From Simmondsia chinensis (lineage: Eukaryota > Streptophyta > Magnoliopsida > Caryophyllales > Simmondsiaceae), in NCBI GenBank assembly GCA_018398585.1, contig JAGTTD010000010.1, positions 30,358,638 through 30,422,637 of the forward strand: 64,000 nucleotides of DNA, read 5' to 3'. Position numbers and translations under genes: made by a program. Below, piece by piece: positions 55,281 to 64,000 of this stretch (positions within the stretch are counted from its first letter, which is position 1; the number at the start of each line of letters is the position of its first letter). Under the pieces are notes generated by a model that was not told the DNA's origin, ran no database searches, and worked only from the letters and a program-made list of their open reading frames with translations.

Positions 55281-56290
55281 TGCATGAGTGGAACCAGGCT
55301 TCTCTCATGAAGCATATTTGGGTTCTACTCAATGATCGTGACTCTCTCTAGCCTCAGTGGATTCATGCCAACCGACTCAAGGAGAAGTCCTTTTGGGATA
55401 TTCAGCCGAGAGGTTCGATTTCATGGCATGGAGGAGCATTCTAGCTGTTCGATCGCTTTGTTCTGGGGCTTTTTGGCATATCATTGGTGATGGCCAGAAC
55501 ACTGCTTTGTGGTCCGATTACTAGCTGCCGTGTGGACTTCTAGAGGGGCTGTTCACTTTCCGCCTCCTCCATTCCACTGGTCATTGTTTGGACTCTTGAG
55601 TTTCAGATATTATTGAGGGTGATCGGTGGCGTTTCCCACGGGATAGTGATGAGCTGCTTCCTATCTGGGATTCTGTTGACTTCAGGCCCTGACCGGGGGT
55701 AGCTGACAGTGTATGATGGATGAGGGACCCATATGGGGTTTTCACCACTAGATCGGCATGGGAGATGATTCGTAGTCGGAGGGAGGAGGACTCCATCCAT
55801 CATCTTCTTTGGTTTCAGCTTCACATCCTGAGGCACTCCTTCATTTTGTGGCTTGCCTCCTGTGAGCGACTATGGACATTTGACAGACTGCTGAGACATC
55901 GAGTGTAGGATGTATGGGCTACTTGCATGCTTAGTCGCATGACCATCTCTTCTTCACCTGCAGCTACTTTGCTACTGTTTGGTCCAGGGCGTCCTCTCGC
56001 ACCTCTTTTGCCTGGCTCACGCTTCCATGGCGCGAGTTGGTTCAGTGGGCTACTACCAGGCTCCGTGGTCGCAGGGTGGATCGGATCCTTGCCCGCCTTT
56101 ATTTCTCCCGACGGTATACATCCTCTAGTATGAGCGTAACCTGAGGATTCATCGCTCCCAGTTCAGGCCTTCTACAGTTGTCACTGAGGAGATCACAGGA
56201 TTGGTCCGCAGCCGTCTTATTTCTGCTCCTACGCTTCACGGTACTCATCGCCACTCGCAGCTTCTGCAGGAGTGGGGGATTGAGCAATAG
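55281..56290 (+). pseudogene. LINE ORF2 C-terminal zf-RVT region
   Basis: WMRDPYGVFTTRSAWEMIRS (55718-55775) and RHSFILWLASCERLWTFDRL (55830-55890) match the zinc-binding reverse-transcriptase tail of plant LINEs. Stops at 55906 and elsewhere break the frame. The last coding-like sequence ends near 56288 and is followed by a ~190-bp 3' untranslated region. Confidence 0.82.
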
Positions 56291-56495
56291 CTTTAATTGC
56301 TTTCATTTGCTTGTTCTCTTTGTTTGGTCATGTTGACCGCTGATACTTCTTGCTTTGTTTCTTTCTTTGACTGATTCTTTAATGTAGGCCTTTTGGCCTT
56401 GGCTTGGAGTATGCCCCTTGTAGACTTGTACATATTTTTTTGATCATATATGGTATTTATCACTGATTTACCAAAAAAATTATACGTAAATAAGT

Positions 56496-56586
56496 ATTTT
56501 ATATAATTTTTAAATTTCTATGATATTTAATAATATCCAAACTCGAATATAAAATTATACATAAAAAATATTCAATATTCACAATA
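56496..56586 (-). repeat. 5' LTR of the right copia element, outer part
   Basis: ATTTTATATAATTTTTAAAT to ATTCACAATA matches 44217-44309 of the other LTR and closes the copia element. The terminal CA is mutated to TA. Confidence 0.85.
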
Positions 56587-58300
56587 CTTCCCTTTTTTTT
56601 TCCGAATTATGTGCATGGAATCTCTATCTTAAAATTGCTTCTTGATTCTACTATTAAAAAAAAGGTGCAATTCTCCTTTTTCTTAAAAAAATTTAACTAT
56701 TGTTTAAAGGAGGGATTTTTTTTTTTTTTTTTTTTTTTTGGGCAGGGACGAAACCCATTTCGATTCGAAATTACTAAAGTAGGCAAGCTATTATATGTTA
56801 GAAAAATTATGTATAGTGTTGATTAAAAATTATTTATTTTTAAAAAGTATTTACAACTCAATTTTAGTAAGGTAATAAAATCATTATTTGAATATTAACA
56901 ATGCCATAGTTTTTTCAAGCATTTGGTATCAACAATGAATGCGAAAATTGAGTATTGCTTTGACTAATGTGATAGTTTCATGTGAAGGGGAAAACATAAT
57001 AAAATATATATTGACCATAAAGTTTTGCACCTATTTAAGTATACAGGCTTGAAAGAAAATATATACAACTTGAAATATTTTATTATTTTAATTCCCTATA
57101 CTCTTTTGAAAAATAGTGAATTTGATAGTTCTAGCTCGAAGATCTTTCATTCTTATACTGATAAAGGTTCATCTGGTTGTTCAATCCTTGGAAAAGAGCT
57201 CATTCAAGCTTTAAATATAATGCTCCTGTAGAAGAGATGATTCCTTTCTAAGGATAGTGCTTTTCCGTGCCTCAACTCAAGATGTTCTCTAAATCTTTTT
57301 TCTATTAACGTGTTTTCTTATATCTATTGTTGTTTGTATTAGAATTGTTGGTTCTCGATCTAATGGTATCTTAACAATGTTATATTGTATTTTTTGGTTC
57401 TATAACTATCGATGTTTTGATACTAGTTCCCGGTTGATACATATATCATTATATACTTCATGCTATTAGTGTATCATTTAAAAATTATTTATTTTTATAT
57501 TATTTGTTTTGTTTGAGTTTCATTCCTTTTTTCGCTTCATGTGGTGGTTTTATCTTTTATATTCGAATGTTTTGCTCCTCTCATTTGTTGGGTTTGAAAA
57601 TAATATACATAGATATATAACATGGCTGAAAAACATTTGCTCAAATGAGGTTTTGATATTTGTTAAATAATGCATGCGGATTTTGAAGTTGCAATGTGGT
57701 TATATTCAATTGAAAATATTGTTTAAGTGCAGCTTATTTGAAAAGGAAAAAAAAAAAAAAAATTTGAATTACCATATGTACGATTATGCCTGTATATGTG
57801 CTCCTATATACAAAGAGAAATATATTTATATTTTGACGATATTATTTGTGATGAATTTGGTCAGTGTGCTTATTCATCATTTAAGAGATCTATACAAGGT
57901 GGGTTTCGTTCAGATGAGCTGAACTCAAGCTCTAGCTGCACACCCGACTTGATATTCCCTGCGAGATCAAACAAACGGTTAGAGGAGCCCACGAAGTAAC
58001 CCACGGGGAACCCCTCTGACGTTCAAGTCAGTATTAATACCATGATATAATAAATAAGGACAAGTAACAAATAGATGTAATTGATATAAAATATTTAGCT
58101 TGAGAGATGTAGGACGTTTGAACGATTATTGCTCTGGAAAGTAGATCGTAGATGTGTGAGAAGCAGAAGGAGGCATGTGGCCCCCTGCAACATGTCCCCT
58201 TTACTCTTCCTCCTTTTCTCATTTATAGAAGAAGGGGTAGGTGGATGAATATAATTTTTAGGATAAACATGTTTGATTATATAGTTTAATTACTTGGGTG
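56587..58300. other. AT-rich region without a recognised gene
   Basis: Contains a long T run (56710-56739), short frames without family features (for example 57025-57231) and an A-rich run at 57751-57765. At 57905-58035 a GC-richer block with CTCTGACGTTCAAGTCAGT resembles sequence seen in plant LTRs, but no paired end could be found. Confidence 0.45.
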
Positions 58301-58307
58301 TAAGCGT

Positions 58308-58812
58308 GTATGGGCGAATTGGGGAAGTGGGAGAATTGTGTGGGTAAGTGGGCGAATTGAGGTGTTGAGGAAGTGAGCGAATTGCACTGTTAGAAAAGTG
58401 GGTGAATTGCACTATTAGAAAAGTGGGCGAATTGTGTTAATATACACCTAGTGGGCAGGTTGAACATAGTGGGTGAATTACGTTGTTTTACATCTAGTGG
58501 GCTAATAGGGCTTAGTGGGTGAATTACATTGTTTTACACTCAGTGGGCGAATTGTGTTGTTCGTACAAAGTGGGCGAATTGCACTGTAAGCAAACTGGGC
58601 GAATTGCACGCTAAACAAACTAGGCTAATTGCACTGTTAGTAAAGTGGGTGAATTGCTTTAATATACACCTAGTGGGAAAATTGAACATAATGGGTGAAT
58701 TATGTTGTTTTACACCTAGTGGACGAATTGTGTTGTTTGTACAAAGTGGTGGAATAGCACTGTAAGCAAAGCGGGCGAATTGCGCTGTTAGTGGGCGAAT
58801 TTTGTTTTATGC
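58308..58812 (+). repeat. Minisatellite with GTGGGCGAATT core and ~220-bp higher-order period
   Basis: More than 20 variants of GTGGGYGAATT occur at roughly 20-30 bp spacing, often followed by GCACTGTTAGAAAA or GTGTTGTT. A longer block (AATATACACCTAGTGGG..., then TTGAACATAGTGGGTGAATT, ...TTGTTTTACAYCTAGTGG) appears near 58438 and again near 58661, so units are arranged in a higher-order pattern. Frames read through it give repeated QWANC/KWANC, a by-product of the repeat. Confidence 0.85.
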
Positions 58813-59690
58813 ATTTTGGAGATATAGTTCCAAATTAGTTGCAAGCTGATTTTTGTCCAAATAATTGCCCGTATTACCTATTTGCCCATCTACAGTAGCA
58901 AGCTGCTCAATTATAAGTTACCAACATATTAGTCTCCCTACTTGTGAGCGAACTTTGGTCATTCCAAGTTTAATCATGAAGTAATAAACTTATTTTACTC
59001 TGAGCTTAACACTGTACTACATTTTGTTGAGCAATGAAAGTATTTAGTGTTCTTTTTTTTCCCTTTGTAATTGTCATTCATGTGTATTTTGAATTTTATT
59101 CAAAATTAATAGAGCGTATGACTTAAATAAAATGTGTAATAGGGTACTTGAGACTCGATAGAATGTAAGTCATTATGGCTCATAACTGGGCACATGACCC
59201 ATCATGAACCATAATAGGGTGTTTAGCTTAGTTGTAAATCTCAGTAGAACGTTTTATATTTTGTTTGTTTGAATATCACAGTTCTTATTTGTGTAAGAAT
59301 GTTTCGAAGAATCTAGGCCTCTAAGATCTTTTGAAACTTAGAGTATTTAAGCATTTTGTCCCTTTATTTCAATAAGCATTTATGGTTGTTCAAGCTCTAT
59401 GTGATAAACATGCAAGGATACCATTTTCATGATTAGCTCCCAGGTACATTCGCATTTGGTTAGTAACATTCATAAAGCATTAAGTGTGATGCATCTAGCT
59501 CATGCTACTTTGATAGGCAAAGACACTTCTGGCTAGAGCTAGAGGCGGTTGAATTCATATACCTAGTCAGTATATTGGTGATAGGTGTAACCTATTTGGA
59601 CAAGATTAAGGTGCCCAATATGTTGCGTTGTTTATTTATTGCCCAAGTAAACAATACGTAATATACCATAATGTAGTTAATGTGATGAGT
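58813..59690. other. AT-rich spacer, no gene
   Basis: Nothing recognisable. Short T runs and a few TAGA-rich stretches only. Confidence 0.5.
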
Positions 59691-59697
59691 ATGCCCT

Positions 59698-59830
59698 TGA
59701 GGAGTGTTGCACTCATTACGGGTGATTGCATCAGGGCGGACCATGGTGAGGAATGTTGCAACCATTGCAGGTGATTGCACCGAGCGGACCATGTTGATGA
59801 GTGTTGCACCTCTTGCGGGTGATTACAACA
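59698..59830 (+). repeat. ~50-bp tandem repeat, 2.6 copies
   Basis: GAGGAGTGTTGCACTCATTA (59698), GAGGAATGTTGCAACCATTG (59747) and GAGTGTTGCACCTCTTG (59799) are each followed by GGGTGATTGCA-like sequence, and the first two by GCGGACCATG. The spacing is 49-52 bp. Confidence 0.8.
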
Positions 59831-61557
59831 AAATAGATCTATTGCAACACCAAATTTCAACTCTTCTTACACTTAAAAGCATTGTTGGCCACTCTAACAA
59901 CACACATAGTTGTGTCTGCTGGCTGGGTCACTGTGGGGACGCTTTCTTGTAGTGTTGGTACAGGGATAAATACACGTCTCTACACTACGACGCTTATGTT
60001 CTTATACTTTTTAGCATCTTTAAACCACATAAGAATTTTACCCATTAACATCCCCAATCCCTCATGCATAAATGAACAAGCCACACCAAAACTTTCTTAA
60101 ATTTTGTAAAATTCATAATTTTTATAAATACGCAATGCTATTATCAATACACTAAATCAAAACAAATCCAATTGGAAAGTACATGCATAATTTGTTCCAT
60201 AAAACCATACAACTGCATAGAAATATATGTCAACACAAAGTTTCATACAACGAATCCTATATACAAAGATGGTAAATGTGCTTATGTATTACATGTCCTA
60301 GACTATTTATCACTAAACAAACAAAGAATATCTTTCAATTAGATCCATAGAAATCCATCCTACACTGTAAAAAGGACCAATTTGATATGGTCATCTGGTA
60401 TGATGCTCGCTTATTTGTTGGAGTACCATGATCTTGAGTGCCATCTAATAAGGCTTGCTGTTGAATAATCATGGAAAAGACTATTAGGTAATAAGCATAA
60501 AAGTTCAAACATGTAAAAAATATTTAACACTAAGAAATGCTATTGCACATCATCACATCAAAAAAATAAAAAAGCACAATAGATGACAATAGGGAGGATG
60601 AGGACTCATTTGTAATTGAATCATGAAAGCACTAAGTTCGTAACTATAATAGAACTTATGTTGTTCTAAGATTATTATTGGTAAGGCTGTGTCATAGTAA
60701 CTTGACACATTCAATTATTGAAATGAGCCACTCCACACAGATGGATTATGCAATTATTCCATTTAACATGCAATTACTGTATAAGATTTAAGATTTATAG
60801 TATATTTTAGGACGATACACAAAAGATAGGCTAATTAACGTGACTGGTGTTTAACAAATGTTACACCAGTACCACCTAAGCTGTGAAGCTTAGCATAGTT
60901 GCTGAATGAAAACACTGTTACGGACTAGAGGGGGCTCAGGTGAATCTTCTAAACATGAGGGAATCTATATGTTATATGTTTGCCTCTCAAGGTACAAGGT
61001 GAAATTTTCCCTAGGATTTATTTAGTTTTTTGAGGATGACAATTCTACAAGCATGAGGACATTGTTATATACTCGTACTTCTATTTAGTTAAACCAAAAT
61101 CCGTGTTGGATGCCTAGAGCAGACATACCAATATATGATCGGTCTACAAAGCCCGCTAACCAACATTTCCCTTGTTGCAATTCCTTGCAAAATGTTCAAA
61201 CAAAATTCACTTAGAAGGGCATCACACTAAAACAGGTAGAGAAAATATAGCGATACCAATAGTTATAAAGTATTATAATAAAACTACAAGAGAAGTTTAC
61301 CTTCAAAAGTGTAGGAAAACAAATGTGTTGAAACATTCCCCTACATAATAGTTAAATTGACAATAGAAAAGTAAGACTCCAATAAGTGGAAAGTTTGAAA
61401 TAATATAAGTATCGTAACAAACCTGCCTCAACTAAAATTTCTATATTCAATGGGAAAACTACTCTCTGTGTCAAATACAAAGAACAATAATATCAACTTC
61501 AGAAAGTAAATGCACACAAAAATAGTGCACTCAATTTAATTTTGGATTATATAATAA
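59831..61557. other. AT-rich region left of the transposase pseudogene
   Basis: At 59941-59955 GCTTTCTTGTAGTG is the inverse of a CACTA-element terminus (CACTACAAGAAAGC), but no partner end was found. On the minus strand near 60470-60370 a short frame (MIIQQQALLDGTQD) could be a last exon of the transposase gene; support is weak. Nothing else is recognised. Confidence 0.4.
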
Positions 61558-63561
61558 CTACCTTAGTGCATGTTTGGATTTATATTTTTGTAATTTGCCT
61601 TTTAATTTTTTGATCATTTTCTCTTGATTATTCAATCGCTCTTTAATTTGCTCCATGCATAGTAATATTTTTTCAATATTACCACTCATACGATGCATAT
61701 TTTCCTCAACAATAGTTCCCTCAATTGATGTCATCCTCAAACCATCAAAGGCATGAGGTTGAAGGTCCAAACACCTTGTTTGAATAGATAAAATATGTTA
61801 GTTCACAACATACATCAAAAAGACAGATAAAAAGGCAAAGTAAAATATCTTCCATTAATATTGAAATATGGAGAATAAAATTTCAAGATTCCACTAATGA
61901 CCTATGTAGGAGTAGGTCCTAATCCCATGCCTCGTACACAACTATACTTGTCCTTACCGAAAGCCTAATCAAGAACATCTCCTTCCGAAGCCGTACTTCC
62001 GTTCAAACCTTCAAGGAGCGGTCGTTGCTTCAAGAACTTTTCTCTTACTTTGGCCTACATATAGGTTAATTGTTACTTTGGTTGTTTAATTTACTATAAA
62101 CTTATGCAATAAAGGTTGGTCAAATGCATACACATTTCTCTACATCTTTTACGTGCTTATGACATTCCAAGTAAACTTCAGCACAATGCAGTACTTTCTT
62201 ATCTTGATGTTTTTGTCTCTAAAAATGAAAAAAAAAAAAAAATTACAAATAAGGAAGATTAATTGAAAGCAAATGCAACTTCAGGGATCAAAAAATCTAC
62301 AAAATTGAAGTATACTCTATATCTGTTCAAAAAAACTCTACTCTATAATATAATGGTTTTCAATTTACCATTTCTTCAGCTACACGAGCAAAACTCTTTG
62401 TTCCTGCTGTATGAGGGGCATCGACAAAGGAAAGACTTCTCTTATTCCTCTCACTACATTTTTATGATTTAAAAAACAAAAAATAGCATACATAAACATA
62501 ATAAAATGACAAAAAGAAATTGAACTTTCATAAACTTAAATTTTACCTTTCCTGTGGGTGATCTCCAAAAATTTACAAGGCAAATCCATTGATCTTTGAA
62601 AATATATTCCATTCCTTTGTTATACAAGCTAGTTAAGCTTGCATATTCATTGTAAAATTTTGCTTTGACTTTAGCCTTATAGTTCTTCCACTTTGATCCA
62701 ATTGATTTCAAAATCCACTTGTCCATTATGGAAGAATATTGAAACTTTGCCTTTAACACATATAAAAATAAATAAATATATCATAAATCACTTTTCAGTC
62801 CAAAATCTAGTCTCTCTGTGCAAAAAATTATTCCAAATATTACCTGCACTTCTTCTAGTATTGGTTGCCCATTAGCTTTTTTTTTTATGAGCCTCCAATC
62901 ATTATGCACTAATAAATAGATCGCTCCATTCCTTGCAATTGTACCCAAAAACCCAAAACTCTGCCTTCATCACCATTTGGTTGTCCTTTTTCATTACAAC
63001 CAACTATAGCTTTATGTCCATGTGGTAAATTCCAAATATGTGATAGACAAGTTTTTCCACAATAGATCTTGCCGTCACCTACTTATTTTGCAATTTAAGA
63101 AACCATCAAACATAATGATTCAGTTGAGACCTAATCTACTTCAGAGCACATATGCAAGTCAAAGATCTATTGGTGCAACAACTTGATTGTCAAGATACTG
63201 AATAACCATTAAAGGCCTAAGACCTAACTATTACCTTGAATAGTAACCACTGCTTCAGGTTCCTCAATGGTTTCTTGGGGTTGAGAAGGATCAAATATAG
63301 GTTGTCTAGGATGTTGATGTTCGAGTTGTGAATGATGCAATTGTGATGGAGATTGAGTTTTTCGTGCGTTGACATTTCTACATTTCCTCGTGGGTTTTAT
63401 CTATATTCAATAAAACAATGACTGGCCCTACACATCTGTACCAAAAAAATAAATATAATCTATATATATTAGGATAAGACCTTTGAGGCAGTTCCTAAAG
63501 AAGCATGCTTTCTTGATTGACCCTGTTGTCCTTCACTTCTAGTGGTATTTAACTTTGCCAT
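61558..63561 (-). pseudogene. Ptta/En/Spm-type plant transposase (transposase_24), multi-exon, decayed
   Basis: Proposed exons with AG/GT borders on the minus strand: 63561-63481 (MAKLNTTRSEGQQ), 63400-63235, 63078-62844 (KIYCGKTCLSHIWNLPHGHK, then GFLGTIARNGAIYLL), 62751-62547 (DKWILKSIGSKWKNYKAKVK, DQWICLVNFW), 62453-62369 (APHTAGTKSFARVAEEM), 62218-62132 (EVYLECHKHVKDVE), 62054-~61885 (EKFLKQRPLLEG, VRGMGLGPTPT) and ~61770-61558 (a coiled coil, NIEKILLCMEQIKERLNNQE). The HTAGTKSFA and W-x-x-LVxFW motifs are characteristic of plant transposase_24 proteins carried by CACTA-type elements. A one-base frameshift near 62955 and stops in exon 7 (after GDVLD and after GPTPT) show decay. Exon borders are proposals. 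Confidence 0.72.
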
Positions 63562-64000
63562 CAACAATACCTATACATAACAAAAAAATGTAAAGAAAAA
63601 GAAGAAGCTAAAAAGAAGCTAGTTAAATTTTCATACATCACTAATCAAAATAAAAACTATTAATTGAAAATGACACCATCATAACTCACCATAACACAAA
63701 TGCAGCTTTCGCAAAAAGAAACGTTGCATACTTTCTCAAATCAGGTGCAATCCAAGAAATGCACTTCTTATACTCTGAGAAAAAGCTCACACACTATGAC
63801 CTTGATTCAATACAACTGTCAAATTTACAGCCACCTTGTACCATTGAGCAAGCCAACTTTCAAGAAAAGTGTGTCATAAGCTAACTAGGACCTTGATTCA
63901 AATTCCCTTTTCCTTAACACCACTTACTTGCAGAAAGAAGTCCCATAAATTAAATGTAGCACCCCACTCTCCAGTCAAAGACTCTAGCACCCTAAGTCAA
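63562..64000. other. Region right of the transposase pseudogene
   Basis: This would be the 5' flank of the minus-strand transposase gene. No TATA box, CACTA end or other gene is recognised before the window ends. Confidence 0.4.

Larger units (their letters stand above)
50691..56480 (+). mobile_element. Apparently full-length L1-type plant LINE (5.79 kb) with perfect 15-bp duplication
   Basis: TATACGTAAATAAGT stands at 50676-50690 and 56481-56495. Between them are a GC-rich 5' leader (50691-51169), ORF1 with DUF4283 and a zinc knuckle, ORF2 with endonuclease, RT and zf-RVT domains, a 3' untranslated part and a short A tract (56473-56479). The base composition is far more GC-rich than the host LTR around it. 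Several stops interrupt both ORFs and the RT active site is changed, so this copy is inactive. Confidence 0.92.
43859..56586 (-). mobile_element. Degenerate Ty1/copia element carrying two LINE insertions
   Basis: The 3' LTR (43859-44309) and the split 5' LTR (50305-50690 plus 56496-56586) match clearly, including TATAGAGATRTAATAC, AATTGAAGAAAAATTGCAAG and AAATATTCAA-like ends. Between them, on the minus strand, are gag, an RG-rich stretch with a damaged knuckle, gag-pre-integrase, integrase, RT and RNase H. An RTE LINE sits in RT and an L1-type LINE sits in the 5' LTR. It is a different copia family from the array (gag LxLDAMNFGDIIK type, RT VYVDD). All frames are broken. Confidence 0.9.

Noticed and set aside
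58529..58765. 78-aa frame with repeated WANC motifs
   Set aside because: The motif is the minisatellite unit translated; no start context or conservation supports a protein.
58308..58812. CRISPR-like array
   Set aside because: Units vary in length and sequence, there are no constant repeats with unique spacers, and the surrounding DNA is plant nuclear.

Overview
The window looks like nuclear DNA from a flowering plant, most likely an AT-rich eudicot-type genome; the species cannot be named from the sequence. The reasons are Ty1/copia retrotransposons with initiator-Met-tRNA primer sites, plant L1-type and RTE-type LINEs, an Au-like SINE, a Ptta/En/Spm (transposase_24) transposase relic, and one gene of the plant-only ECA1/prolamin-like secreted family. 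There are no bacterial operons, rRNA or CRISPR arrays. Almost all coding-like sequence is transposon-derived and decayed.

Layout. 1-2420: a small non-autonomous LTR element (minus strand) that carries a PTB-like RNA-recognition-motif ORF. It sits in the RNase H region of an older copia element (2421-6875, minus). 7221-11833: a complete LTR element with two 1164-bp LTRs, a 5-bp target duplication (CAAAT) and a non-coding interior (LARD type). 12046-13195: a GC-rich LTR-like block in which about six ~140-bp repeats, most with a GCATCTCG/CGAGATGC hairpin, lie upstream of a minus-strand TATA box. 13200-18574: AT-rich DNA with inverted-repeat elements, a ~57-bp tandem repeat and a fragment of a LINE ORF2.

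18575-39899: the most striking object, a 21-kb tandem array of one copia family on the plus strand (LTR-int-LTR-int-LTR-int-LTR-int-LTR-gag-partial LTR). Every internal LTR has a polypurine tract on its left and a primer-binding site on its right, so neighbours share LTRs. A single CCAAT duplication brackets the whole array. An Au-like SINE with a 19-bp duplication has entered the second LTR.

39900-43858: a gene island with low-complexity DNA, a possible solo LTR, the only convincing host gene (42632-43063, ECA1/egg-cell-secreted-like), and a Mutator-like MITE with a 9-bp duplication 340 bp downstream of it. 43859-56586: another copia element (minus) that has taken two LINE insertions: a 5'-truncated RTE LINE in its RT gene (45711-46789, 12-bp duplication) and an apparently full-length L1-type LINE in its 5' LTR (50691-56480, 15-bp duplication). 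56587-64000: AT-rich DNA, two minisatellites, and a minus-strand multi-exon Ptta/En/Spm transposase pseudogene (63561 to 61558).

The genes do not form a pathway. The window records successive insertion, nesting, recombination and decay around one small secreted-protein gene.
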